From positions 179,474 through 243,473 of the forward strand of contig NZ_KI515774.1 of assembly GCF_000478175.1 (NCBI RefSeq): a stretch of DNA of 64,000 bases, written 5' to 3'. The stretch's first letter is position 1. Every line of letters begins with the position of its first letter. A program made the translations under genes and the position numbers. Shown piece after piece: positions 18,663-27,196 of this stretch. The stretch is from Corynebacterium sp. KPL1814 (GTDB taxonomy: Bacteria > Actinomycetota > Actinomycetes > Mycobacteriales > Mycobacteriaceae). The notes under the pieces are model-generated. The model ran no database searches and had not been told where the DNA came from. It worked only from the letters and a program-made list of their open reading frames with translations.

Positions 18663-19558
18663 TGCAGCAGGAGAAGGCGAACTACAGCATCAAACGAATG
18701 AGCAGGTTATTAGAGGTTTCTCGTTCTGGCTACTATAAATGGCAAAAGGCTCAAGCAGTACGGCTTCGTGGTGAAAATCAGCGTCAGAGATTCCTCGACC
18801 AGTTAGACAGGAAAATTCATGACATCTGGGAAGATTCTGACGAAGTCTACGGTGCCCCACGGATTACTGCAGAACTCGCCGAGGGTGGGGTCTATGTGAA
18901 TCGCAAAACCGTGGCCAAACGCATGCGGATGATGGGTATTGAAGGCATCTCACCCAGGGCGTTTGTTCCCGTAACGACGATTCAATCCAAGCGGAAGTCA
19001 ACGCTTCCAGACCTGGTGAAACGCCTATTTGATCAAGGGCAGCTTAATCGAGTGTGGATGTCGGATATTACCTATCTACGCACGAATGAGGGCTGGCTGT
19101 ACCTATGCGTTATCCGCGATGGACACTCCCGCCGAGTCCTAGGCTGGTCCATGGATAGTGTGCAGGATTCTTACCTAGTTGAACGTGCACTGCGCATGGC
19201 TTACACCCTGCGTGGTGAAGTACCCGACGGCGTGGTCTTCCACGCCGATCGTGGTACCCAGTTCACCAGCGAACAGCTGTGGCAGGTCTGTCAAGAACTA
19301 GGGATTGCACAATCGGTCGGCCGTACTGGTGTCTGCTTTGACAATGCGATGGCCGAGTCGTTCTGGTCGACATTGAAGACCGAATTTTACGATCGGAAGG
19401 AATGGCGAACCCGCAACGAAGCCCGGAAGGCGGTGGCTCGCTGGATTGAGATTGTCTACAACCGGCGCCGTCGCCACTCGTCCATCGGGATGGTAAGCCC
19501 CGTCGATTTCGAAGCCCAGCTCGCTGATCAAAATGGTAATAAGAAGGCCGCTGCTTAA
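18662..19558 (+). CDS. IS3-family transposase OrfB (DDE integrase)
   Basis: The 298-residue protein has an HTH_21 region followed by an rve integrase core with the catalytic triad Asp134 (WMSDITYL), Asp196 (HADRGTQF) and Glu232 (MAESFWSTLK); the 35-residue spacing of the last two is the DD35E pattern. No frameshift or stop interrupts it, so the element may be active. Confidence 0.92.
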   Translation: MQQEKANYSIKRMSRLLEVSRSGYYKWQKAQAVRLRGENQRQRFLDQLDRKIHDIWEDSDEVYGAPRITAELAEGGVYVNRKTVAKRMRMMGIEGISPRAFVPVTTIQSKRKSTLPDLVKRLFDQGQLNRVWMSDITYLRTNEGWLYLCVIRDGHSRRVLGWSMDSVQDSYLVERALRMAYTLRGEVPDGVVFHADRGTQFTSEQLWQVCQELGIAQSVGRTGVCFDNAMAESFWSTLKTEFYDRKEWRTRNEARKAVARWIEIVYNRRRRHSSIGMVSPVDFEAQLADQNGNKKAAA

Positions 19559-19722
19559 CCCCTAAGCAGCTTAACTACGTGTCCACGATTTGCGGGCAAC
19601 CCCAATATGCTATTTTATAGGCTGATGATAGTTTTTAAATAGGGGATCTTGTTTATTGATGTGGTTATCGGGTCATCATGAAAAGCTATCCTCGCACATT
19701 TTGAAATGCTTCGGAGATTCAC

Positions 19723-20367
19723 GTGGAGAACATGCTGCAACTAGAAGACCTAGTGGTACAGTTAAGCAGGAAAAGTAGACCGTTATTTTCCATCAATTCC
19801 GTGCATGAGCCAGGTACCCTCACCTGGATTCGTGGAGCCTCTGGGTCTGGTAAAACTACACTGCTCCGTGTGGTTTGTGGCCTCCAAAAACCCACATCGG
19901 GAACAGTTAACATCTTCGGAAACAATTTGTGGAGCTCTTCTGAAAAGGACAGAGATAGGCTTCGAGCGAAGTCAATGGGAATTGTCTTTCAAGATTCCGG
20001 CATAGTCCCCTGTCTGACGATCGACGAAAACCTATCCTTCGCTCGAGAGCTAAGTGGGACTTCTACAACGCAGGAAGACAATCGTTCGCTGTTGGCTCAA
20101 TTTAGCATGAGTGAATATGCTGACTCACTTCCACACGAGCTTTCGGGCGGGCAACGTCAACGTGCAGCCATAGCCACGGCGATTTCCAAAGGGCCTCGAC
20201 TAATTCTCGCAGATGAGCCAACAAGCGCGTTAGATGAGAAAAATGCGTACTCAGTATTGCGCTATTTGCATAACTATGTAAAAGAAAACCGGACAATCGC
20301 ATTGGTCGTGTCCCATGACGACCGATTAGAGAAATTTACTGATCAGGTCTTGGAAATCGGGGGTTAA
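19723..20367 (+). CDS. ABC transporter ATP-binding protein (MacB/LolD-like)
   Basis: The 214-residue ATPase has Walker A GASGSGKTT (near residue 40), signature LSGGQRQR (near 140), Walker B LILADEPTS and the H-loop SHDD. The sequence class is that of small ATPases paired with FtsX-type permeases, which export lipoproteins, antimicrobial peptides or signals. GTG 19723 has GGAG six bases upstream. The gene and its partner are clearly AT-richer than neighbours (many AAA/TTT codons), suggesting horizontal acquisition, and an IS3 copy sits just upstream. Confidence 0.88.
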   Translation: MENMLQLEDLVVQLSRKSRPLFSINSVHEPGTLTWIRGASGSGKTTLLRVVCGLQKPTSGTVNIFGNNLWSSSEKDRDRLRAKSMGIVFQDSGIVPCLTIDENLSFARELSGTSTTQEDNRSLLAQFSMSEYADSLPHELSGGQRQRAAIATAISKGPRLILADEPTSALDEKNAYSVLRYLHNYVKENRTIALVVSHDDRLEKFTDQVLEIGG

Positions 20368-20370
20368 CTA

Positions 20371-22134
20371 ATGAACTTTCGCGCGGTCGAATCTAGGATA
20401 CGCAAAGACACTTTCGCGGAAAGTATTCCATTGCTCACAACGGCGCTTGTACTTATGTTCTTCGTGAGCCTGTTGATCTCGACTATAGCTGCGGAAGAGG
20501 TAGCTGAATCTATGTCAATGGGGCTGATGTATTCAGCTATTATCTCCACTGTTCCCTTTGCCCTAGCTCTCAAATACTGCATAAGGCATGTGGTGGAAGG
20601 GAGGCGCCACCACTATGAAGCTCTTCGTCTATTTGGACTGTCGCTAAAGCGAATTCGGCGAGAATTATTTCTCGAATTACTTACGGCGTATGCGTGCTTT
20701 GCTATTATCAGCGCTTTTCTTGTTCCCGTGTTGATGAAACCAATCTTTCTCTTTTTGTATTCGGGCTTTGGCGTTGAGCTTCCCAAAGGACTTCCTTCAC
20801 CGTTGCTAATTGCGCCAATTTCGTGGTGCATACTCACAGTCCTGAGCTTTGTTCCCTTTCAACAGGAAACGAAGGTTTTGGAGAATTTGAGTCGGGGCCC
20901 GACTAGTAGGGATTCAATACCACGAAGCCCACGAGCTGCACAGCTTCTTCGCTATCCGCTGGGTATAGTGGCTTTTGCCGTGCTACTTGGAGGACTTGGA
21001 TTAATTCCTCAGGCGACACCTGCAAGTAGGTGGCCATTGATCTTTGTATATTGCGTTCCGTTTTTGGTGAGTGCGGCTTCTGTATTTATTTACGCTGTTG
21101 TCCTCTATCTTGTCGAATTTTTTGCCCTTAAGCTCAGGAGATGGAGTCCTCTGCTTTTGGGAGTCCGGTACACACGGTCCTTTATTGCTACTACCGTATT
21201 GCGGGTTTCTTGTATCTTTGTCATGTTTCCAATCATTCTTTTTATTGCGAATGATTCTGCACTTTTCTCCGCTAGAGAAGCATTAGCAGACAACGCTAAG
21301 GATGTGTACGTCGCGACGCCGGAGGAAGGCGACACTTCTAGCTCGGTTAACGCTGAGAATGCTTGCCGGACCCACTCGGAAGACTGCTTAGGTGTTCTTA
21401 GCTGGGTGCCTGCTGTCGAGGGCCCAAACGGACTTCAGCCTTCCACCCCAGAAGAAGGCGCGGTCTTTGCTTTAGTGGAAGATCGGGAAGGAACGGTCGG
21501 CTCGTTGGTGAGAAACCCAACGGTAACCGAGCGGGAACCTAGATCGCCGTTTGATCAGACTTGGATGCGGCCATGGGATCAAACCTTTAATTCTCGGGAG
21601 GATCCTGCGTGGGAAAGGGCCGAAGAAGAAGGTGCAGCCTACTCTGTAGCTGTATTCTCGAAGGAAGTAGAGCTGCGGGATTTCGGGGCATTGCACGTTA
21701 TAGGCGCTAATCAATGGGCCGAGAACTTACCTTCGACATTGTTTTACGGTCCGAATGGTACAGGTACTAGCGAGTTTATCCCTCTGTTCGCTTATGTGAT
21801 TGTTGGGGGAGCGGTTCTCATTTTCGGACTCGCCTTGGCACAGCAAGGTCGGCTCATCCGCTTCGTTACCATCGCTTGGCAGCAAGGAGTTTCAGCCGCA
21901 GAAGCACACCGCAATAGGATACTTGCTAACTGTCTGCCGTCTGCCTTTGCAGTAGTTTTATCGCTAGGATCAGCCGGACTTTTGAGTCTGTACATGAACT
22001 ACAATATTGCGCAAAAGCTTGTGCTACATTTCCCCGCTGTTCCTATTGGGCTCATCTTTTTCTTAGTTGTGGTCGTCGGCTTGGCTTCGATCGGCGGTAA
22101 TTTCGTGAAAGGTCCGCAAGGTACAAAGAGCTAA
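20371..22134 (+). CDS. FtsX-like ABC transporter permease
   Basis: The 587-residue protein has transmembrane segments near 25-45, 52-70, 105-130, 147-163, 195-212, 225-250 and 277-297, then a soluble segment of about 170 residues (300-470), then three C-terminal helices (about 475-495, 525-545, 555-575). The soluble loop between helices is typical of FtsX/MacB permeases. It starts three bases after the ATPase stop, so the two form one transporter. The substrate is unknown; no peptide gene or two-component sensor is next to it. Base composition is low in GC. Confidence 0.82.
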   Translation: MNFRAVESRIRKDTFAESIPLLTTALVLMFFVSLLISTIAAEEVAESMSMGLMYSAIISTVPFALALKYCIRHVVEGRRHHYEALRLFGLSLKRIRRELFLELLTAYACFAIISAFLVPVLMKPIFLFLYSGFGVELPKGLPSPLLIAPISWCILTVLSFVPFQQETKVLENLSRGPTSRDSIPRSPRAAQLLRYPLGIVAFAVLLGGLGLIPQATPASRWPLIFVYCVPFLVSAASVFIYAVVLYLVEFFALKLRRWSPLLLGVRYTRSFIATTVLRVSCIFVMFPIILFIANDSALFSAREALADNAKDVYVATPEEGDTSSSVNAENACRTHSEDCLGVLSWVPAVEGPNGLQPSTPEEGAVFALVEDREGTVGSLVRNPTVTEREPRSPFDQTWMRPWDQTFNSREDPAWERAEEEGAAYSVAVFSKEVELRDFGALHVIGANQWAENLPSTLFYGPNGTGTSEFIPLFAYVIVGGAVLIFGLALAQQGRLIRFVTIAWQQGVSAAEAHRNRILANCLPSAFAVVLSLGSAGLLSLYMNYNIAQKLVLHFPAVPIGLIFFLVVVVGLASIGGNFVKGPQGTKS

Positions 22135-22184
22135 GCAGCCACGTTGCTGCCCCAAAAGGCCAGTTCACAGAATAAACTTAGAGC

Positions 22185-23477
22185 GTGTCTTATTCTTATG
22201 CTGCAGCTGATTTTGCCCGGCTGGCCGAAGAACGGCCCAAGGGATCCACGATTAGCGATATCGAAGAACACCGCGGGGTATTCTCCCGCGACCGTGCCCG
22301 CGTCTTGCACTCGGCTGCGCTGCGGCGATTGGCGGATAAAACCCAGGTCGTAGGCCCACGCGATGGCGATACCCCGCGCACGCGGCTTACCCACTCGCTC
22401 GAGGTTGGCCAGATTGCCCGTGGCATCGGCGCCGGCCTCGGCCTCGATCCGGATCTCTGTGACATGGCCGGGCTCACCCACGATATTGGCCACCCGCCCT
22501 ATGGTCACAACGGCGAAAATGCGCTCAATGAGGTCGCGCAAGGCGGTTTCGAGGGAAATGCGCAAACGCTGCGCATCTTGACCCGCTTAGAGCCCAAAGT
22601 CCTCGTCGAGGACGCCGATGGCACCGCCCACAGCTTTGGCCTCAATCTCACCCGCGCTGCGCTCGATGGCGCGTGCAAATATCCTTGGACCAAGACCAAT
22701 CCGGATGGCACCATCAACCGGAAATACGGCGCTTATGATGAGGACTCGGACCTTTTAACGTGGTTGCGCGAGGGCCACACCGATAACCGAAAGTGCATCG
22801 AGGCCCAGGTCATGGACTGGTCCGATGACATTGCTTATTCCGTGCACGACGTGGAAGACGGCATCATCTCCCAGCGCATTTCCTTGAACGTGTTGTGGGA
22901 TTTGGTGGAGCTAGCCCACCTTGCAGAAAAGGGCGCCGAGGCCTTTGGCGGAACTGCCGATGAACTCTTGGAAGCCGCCGATAGCCTGCGCAATCTCGAT
23001 GTCATCAACGCCCTTGGCAATTTCGACTACACCCTGCGCGATTATGCCAAGCTGAAAAAGATGACCTCTGAGCTGGTGGGACGCTATGTGGGTGCCACTA
23101 TTGGCACAACCTCGGAGGCGAATGCTGCGCTCATCAGCGCCAATACGCTCGGCCGCATGCACGGTGACCTGCGCGTTCCGCCCTTGGCGCAGGCAGAGGT
23201 CAAGCTCTTAAAGACGATTGCTGTGCTTTACGTAATGGACGAACCGGCGCACCTAGCGCGCCAAGACCGCCAGCGCGAGCGCATCTACCGCGTCTACGAT
23301 TACCTCGTTGCCGGTGCGCCCGGTTCGCTCGATGCCACCTTCCGCCTGTGGTGGGAGCAGGCCGATACCGACGCCGCTCGCGACCGCGCCATCATTGATC
23401 AGATCGCTTCCATGACCGAATCCCGCCTCGAGCGGCTGGCCCGCCGGAGCGCTGACCTTTCGGGGTTCTTGGACTAA
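22185..23477 (+). CDS. dgt: Deoxyguanosinetriphosphate triphosphohydrolase-like protein
   Basis: The 430-residue protein has the HD-domain metal ligands in order: TRLTHSLEVGQIARGIG (His), LTHDIGHPPYGHNGE (His-Asp) and a later Asp in WSDDIAYSVHD. It belongs to the dGTPase family, which splits dNTPs into nucleoside and triphosphate. The start is GTG 22185; the only nearby ATG is out of frame. It is an isolated gene; dnaG lies further downstream, as in other corynebacteria, with the RNase/barstar pair in between. Confidence 0.9.
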   Translation: MSYSYAAADFARLAEERPKGSTISDIEEHRGVFSRDRARVLHSAALRRLADKTQVVGPRDGDTPRTRLTHSLEVGQIARGIGAGLGLDPDLCDMAGLTHDIGHPPYGHNGENALNEVAQGGFEGNAQTLRILTRLEPKVLVEDADGTAHSFGLNLTRAALDGACKYPWTKTNPDGTINRKYGAYDEDSDLLTWLREGHTDNRKCIEAQVMDWSDDIAYSVHDVEDGIISQRISLNVLWDLVELAHLAEKGAEAFGGTADELLEAADSLRNLDVINALGNFDYTLRDYAKLKKMTSELVGRYVGATIGTTSEANAALISANTLGRMHGDLRVPPLAQAEVKLLKTIAVLYVMDEPAHLARQDRQRERIYRVYDYLVAGAPGSLDATFRLWWEQADTDAARDRAIIDQIASMTESRLERLARRSADLSGFLD

Positions 23478-23587
23478 TAGCTTTGCAGGCTTGGTTGCCC
23501 TTTTGAGGGGCTTGGCCGCGGTCTTTCTCTAAAAGTGCAACCTCCGCTGCTATTTTTGAGGCGGAAAAGTGATACTTGAGGGCGCGC

Positions 23588-23620
23588 AATGCTCAGTTAT
23601 TGCAGTGGACCTATAGCATC
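23588..23620. repeat. 33-bp intergenic repeat, copy 2
   Basis: Matches 8825-8857 at 32 of 33 bases. Again it lies in non-coding DNA, about 110 bases after a plus-strand gene and before the end of a minus-strand gene. Sequence to the left (GATACTTGAGGGCGCGC) also faintly resembles that left of copy 1. Confidence 0.7.
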
Positions 23621-23649
23621 GCGGAATGTCAGTATCTGCGGACTAGCTA

Positions 23650-23883
23650 TTAGCGCGCGAGCCTAACGCCTTCATCGTGGACAACGGCGGCGATGGCCGC
23701 GAAGTCATCCAATTCCATTTCCATGTTGGCAGCCACGATGGTGGATACTTCATTCTCGCGCAGGAATTTAGCTAGATCTTCTAGGCTGCGCGGGCCACAA
23801 TCCACACATCCATGGGTGCGTCCTAAGGCATTGAAGAAATCCGTACGGGTACGGATGGGTTCCGTAATTAAAATGCGGTGCAC
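23650..23883 (-). CDS. Barstar-like ribonuclease inhibitor
   Basis: The 77-residue protein has the small alpha/beta barstar layout: a first strand, a helix (TRTDFFNALGRTHGC), the block GPRSLEDLAKFL that corresponds to the YGxNLDAL helix of barstar, an acidic segment (MEMELDD), and a final strand EGVRLAR. It starts with GTG 23883, two bases after the stop of the ribonuclease gene, so toxin and inhibitor are co-transcribed. It probably protects the cytoplasm from the ribonuclease before export. Similarity is structural and by eye, but the gene pair makes it convincing. Confidence 0.75.
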   Translation of the reverse strand: MHRILITEPIRTRTDFFNALGRTHGCVDCGPRSLEDLAKFLRENEVSTIVAANMEMELDDFAAIAAVVHDEGVRLAR

Positions 23884-23885
23884 TA

Positions 23886-24308
23886 TTAATCCTCTGCGTC
23901 CGGGATAGAACAGAATGTTTGGTAATGGTCATCGGTGTAGTACCACACATCGGGGTCGGTTTCGGTGCCACCGCCGGTGACGATGCGCCTCGATCCGCGA
24001 TGATTACTGCCAGGGGTTTCTACCGTGTACTCGCGGTAATAGTCCTGCGCCTGCTGGGGGAGGACGCCTTCATAATTGCCAAAATGGGAATTGTCTTTGT
24101 CGGGGTAGTCATAAGGGCCGCCGGCCAGAATATCGTCTGCAGTTTCTTCGGCCTCGCTGGGAAGGGAAGAAATTGCGCAGGTCTCATCCGTCGACGTTGC
24201 ATCCTCATCACCGCCGAGGTCGAAGCCGAAATAACTAGCGCCTGCGACGATGGCGAGTCCACCAAGGGCCACTGGAAGCGATTTCTTAGACGCTTTGGAC
24301 TTGGACAT
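23886..24308 (-). CDS. Exported guanyl-specific ribonuclease (RNase Sa/barnase family)
   Basis: From ATG 24308 the 140-residue product has an N-terminal signal or anchor helix (residues 10-30), a short acidic linker and a ribonuclease domain strongly like RNase Sa. Key residues are all there: Glu in YYREYTVETPG, Arg in RGSRRIVTG and His in YYTDDHYQTF, plus the nucleotide-loop region GPYDY and FGNYE. Two cysteines (TCAISSLP and FCSIPD) match the RNase Sa disulfide. It would cleave RNA after guanosine outside the cell. A longer upstream frame exists but lacks a sensible signal peptide. Confidence 0.88.
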   Translation of the reverse strand: MSKSKASKKSLPVALGGLAIVAGASYFGFDLGGDEDATSTDETCAISSLPSEAEETADDILAGGPYDYPDKDNSHFGNYEGVLPQQAQDYYREYTVETPGSNHRGSRRIVTGGGTETDPDVWYYTDDHYQTFCSIPDAED

Positions 24309-24521
24309 GCTCTCTATTGTTGCAGGAAATATCTCGAAAACATAAACGTCCACTGCGTCAAGAGCAATATCCAAAATTGCCCCGTCCCGGGGGTGGGAAT
24401 ACCTGGCGAAAGGCTGCCCCACATGTGGGTAAAACACGGTGATTCTGTGTACTTGTTGATCGGGACAACCTAATGCGACCATCCTGGCTTTGGCGGTTGA
24501 GCATTCGATAAATGGGCGGGG

Positions 24522-24527
24522 TAGTCT
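24522..24527 (+). promoter_or_regulatory. -10 box of a leaderless dnaG promoter
   Basis: TAGTCT ends six bases before the dnaG ATG, the distance expected when transcription starts at the start codon. No Shine-Dalgarno sequence is present, which supports a leaderless mRNA. Confidence 0.55.
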
Positions 24528-24533
24528 GTAGCC

Positions 24534-26453
24534 ATGGCAAAGGGCAGAATTCCGGACAGTGATATCCAAGCTATCCGTGAACGCGCGCCTTTAGAAGAAA
24601 TCGTAGGCGAATATGTGCAGCTCAAACCAGCAGGGCATGATTCTTTGAAGGGCCTGAGCCCTTTCAAGGATGAAAAGACGCCGTCCTTCCACGTCCGCCC
24701 GCAGCGGGGATACTATCACTGCTTTTCCACCGGTAAAGGCGGCGATGTATTCAGCTTCCTAATGGAAATGGAACAGGTCTCTTTTCCGGAGGCCGTGGAA
24801 GCCGTAGCGCAGAAGATCGGCTACCACATTAATTACCAGGGCGGCTCGACCGGTGCGCGCAATGAGAAGCCGGGTACTCGGCAGCGGCTCATCGCTGCGA
24901 ATAAAGCGGTGCACGAGTTCTACCGGAAGCAGCTGGAAACCCCAGAGGCGGCAACGGCGCGCAATTTTTTGCTGGACCGCGGGTTTAGCCGCGAGGTTAT
25001 TTATGATTTCGAGTGCGGGTACGCCCCAGAAGGTTGGGACACCGCCACAAAGCACCTATTGCGCATGGGCTTTTCCTTTGAAGAACTAGAGGCGGCCGGC
25101 ATTTCCAAGATGGGCAAGCGCGGACCCATTGACCGTTTTCACCGCCGGTTGCTGTGGCCCATTAAGGATCTTTCCGGCAACGTCATTGGCTTTGGTGCGC
25201 GCAAGCTCTTTGATGATGACAAGCTGGGCAAGTACATGAATACGCCCGAGACCATGCTTTATCACAAGTCCAAGGTGCTCTTTGGGCTGGATTTGGCCAA
25301 GCGCAATATTGCAGAAGGACACCAGGCCGTGGTGGTGGAAGGCTATACGGATGTGATGGCCATGTACGCGGCAGGCATTAAAACTGCCGTGGCCTCGTGC
25401 GGTACGGCCTTTGGTGGGGAGCACTTGCAGGTGCTGCGTCGGCTCATGCTGGATGATTCTTATTTCCACGGCGAGCTCATCTACACCTTCGATGGTGATG
25501 AAGCGGGACAGAAGGCCGCGATGCGTGCCTTTGACGGGGAGCAGAAATTTACCGGACAATCCTTCGTCTCTGTGGCGCCAGACGGCATGGACCCGTGCGA
25601 TCTGCGCCTTGAAAAGGGCGATGCCGCGGTGCGCGATCTGGTGGCAGACCGCATCCCCATGTTTGAATTCGTCATTCAGTCAGTTATTGCTGATTTCCGG
25701 ATTGATACTGCCGAAGGCCGCTTGCAGGCTTTGCGGCGGGCGGTGCCCATCGTCGCGCAAATCCGGGACCAGCCCCTGCAGCGCGAGTACGCCCGCCGGC
25801 TTGCCGGCTGGGTGGGCTGGAACGATCCGGAAGAGGTGCTCCGCCAAGTGCGCGCGGAGGCGAAGAAACCGAAGAAGGCGGATAAGCCGACGATACGCCG
25901 CTTTGATAATGCACAGCCGCAGCCGGCGCAGCAGGATGTGCCCATGATCCATCCGCCCAGCCCGAAGGAGACCCATCTGTGGCCGCAGCGGGAGGCGCTA
26001 AAGTTGGCCTTGCAGATGCCGGAGGTCGTTGGCTCGTACTTTGATGGCATTACTGCCGATGCCTATACCAACGACGCCTACCGCATTGTCCGGCAGGCGA
26101 TTTCCGCCGTGGGCGGGGCAGACAAGGGCGCCACTATGTCCGGGGTGGATTGGATTGCCGCCGTTGCCGGGGAAATGCAGGATCTTACGGGAAGGAATTT
26201 CGTCTCCGAGCTGGCAGTCGAGACTATCCTGCCCACGGACGTGGGCGCGGAAAAATATGCGGATTCCGTGCTCTCGCGGCTGCAGGAAACCGTCGTGGGC
26301 GATCAGATTGCACAGCTGAAAGCCCAGTTGGGCCGGATGCGGCCTACCGATGATGAGGCCGGCTATAACTCCCTGTTCGCGGACCTCATTGCCTTGGAGC
26401 AGGCCCGCCGCGAGCTAAATGACCGCGCCTTTCGCGGAACGCCAGGTATATAA
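24534..26453 (+). CDS. dnaG: DNA primase DnaG with degenerate zinc site
   Basis: The 639-residue protein has the N-terminal primase domain (residues 1-100), the Toprim catalytic core (VVVEGYTDVMA, then FDGDEAGQKAA) and a C-terminal DnaB-interacting region. It makes RNA primers at the replication fork. The zinc-binding ligands are largely replaced: the canonical CPFH and CxxC positions read Ser42, Lys45, Cys63 and Thr66 here, leaving one Cys. The surrounding fold sequence (EKTPSFHVRP, GGDVFSFLM) is otherwise conserved, so this is probably a genus feature and not damage. Confidence 0.93.
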   Translation: MAKGRIPDSDIQAIRERAPLEEIVGEYVQLKPAGHDSLKGLSPFKDEKTPSFHVRPQRGYYHCFSTGKGGDVFSFLMEMEQVSFPEAVEAVAQKIGYHINYQGGSTGARNEKPGTRQRLIAANKAVHEFYRKQLETPEAATARNFLLDRGFSREVIYDFECGYAPEGWDTATKHLLRMGFSFEELEAAGISKMGKRGPIDRFHRRLLWPIKDLSGNVIGFGARKLFDDDKLGKYMNTPETMLYHKSKVLFGLDLAKRNIAEGHQAVVVEGYTDVMAMYAAGIKTAVASCGTAFGGEHLQVLRRLMLDDSYFHGELIYTFDGDEAGQKAAMRAFDGEQKFTGQSFVSVAPDGMDPCDLRLEKGDAAVRDLVADRIPMFEFVIQSVIADFRIDTAEGRLQALRRAVPIVAQIRDQPLQREYARRLAGWVGWNDPEEVLRQVRAEAKKPKKADKPTIRRFDNAQPQPAQQDVPMIHPPSPKETHLWPQREALKLALQMPEVVGSYFDGITADAYTNDAYRIVRQAISAVGGADKGATMSGVDWIAAVAGEMQDLTGRNFVSELAVETILPTDVGAEKYADSVLSRLQETVVGDQIAQLKAQLGRMRPTDDEAGYNSLFADLIALEQARRELNDRAFRGTPGI

Positions 26454-26455
26454 AA

Positions 26456-26508
26456 TCCCCGGGCAGGCACTCGAGCGCTAGTTCAGGTGCTGCACGGGGA
26501 AGGGTTTT
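26456..26508. terminator. Hairpin after dnaG
   Basis: TCCCCGGGCAGGCAC (26456-26470) pairs imperfectly with GTGCTGCACGGGGA (26487-26500), followed by GGGTTTT. It lies between the convergent dnaG and small membrane protein genes. Confidence 0.5.
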
Positions 26509-26788
26509 AATCCTCATCGGGCTCATAAATCCGGTCTGCCTGTGGAGCCTGGTTCCCGCGAGCCTTGCCTTTGCCACGGCGCTTTTCGGAAAGGTCGTGG
26601 ATTTCGCGCATGCGTGGCTCGGGATCCAGGCGGTTGGCTACCATCTTGCGCGCGGAGCGCACCGCGGATTTGGTGGCGGGGGAGTTGACGGTCTTTTGGT
26701 AGGCGCTTTTCATTTGGTGGTAGCGCTTGCGGCCCGCTTTGGTGCCAAATACGTACCCTGCGGCGGCGCCGAAGACGAATTGGATCAT
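26507..26788 (-). CDS. Small YtxH-like membrane protein
   Basis: The 93-residue protein starts MIQFVFGAAAGYVFGTKAGRKRY, the Gly-rich helix and GxxxGxxxGxKxxR pattern of YtxH-type proteins, followed by a basic helical tail and an acidic C-terminus. It is probably a single-pass inner-membrane protein. It converges on dnaG. Function unknown. Confidence 0.75.
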   Translation of the reverse strand: MIQFVFGAAAGYVFGTKAGRKRYHQMKSAYQKTVNSPATKSAVRSARKMVANRLDPEPRMREIHDLSEKRRGKGKARGNQAPQADRIYEPDED

Positions 26789-26926
26789 TACTGACTAATT
26801 CCCCTTTATCCTATGCGAGCAAAAGTTCCTCTCTAGCTTACCGCGTATGTACGGTTTCGCGCCGAAACTGCCCGCTGGAAGTGCCTTCCTGTTTTCATCG
26901 GCGCCCATTCGCGCTAGGTTGAGTTA

Positions 26927-27052
26927 ATGATTCTTCATCAGCAGCGAGATTCGGCCATGGCCGCCGCGGTGGCATTTGCCGCACTCGCCACGGCGGGCTT
27001 ATCCGCGCCTGGTGCCGAACCGTCCGAGGAAACACGGTTCTGGGTGGAGTAG
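26927..27052 (+). CDS. Possible small leaderless membrane peptide (41 aa)
   Basis: ATG 26927 follows TAGGTT (26916-26921), a good -10 box at the right distance for a leaderless message. The 41-residue product has a hydrophobic middle (MAAAVAFAALATAGLSAPG) and a short charged tail ending FWVE. Codon use is GC-rich like the neighbours. There is no homologue I recognise, and short length makes chance possible. Confidence 0.35.
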   Translation: MILHQQRDSAMAAAVAFAALATAGLSAPGAEPSEETRFWVE

Positions 27053-27196
27053 GCAGGGAGGCATCGATTAGCTTGAGCGGTCATATAACTATTTGTTTAA
27101 AAAAGCGCTGAGAAAGGTTAGCGCGCAGTTCATATTTCCTTAACGTTAGCTGGTTAGTGTGCAGAGGAAATCACTTCTAGCTGAAAGTTGCGTTAT

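Larger units (their letters stand above)
18285..19604 (+). mobile_element. Intact IS3-family insertion sequence, copy 1
   Basis: The 1320-bp element has 25-bp imperfect terminal inverted repeats: left end TGAGGTTACCCTCG (18285 onward) and right end, read inward, TGGGGTTGCCCGC (from 19604). It is flanked by a 5-bp direct repeat ATATG (18280-18284 and 19605-19609), so the borders are exact and the insertion is probably recent. Both genes are open. Related but damaged copies lie at 54599-55331 and 63676-63829, whose ends confirm the TGRGGTTGCCC terminus. Confidence 0.92.
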
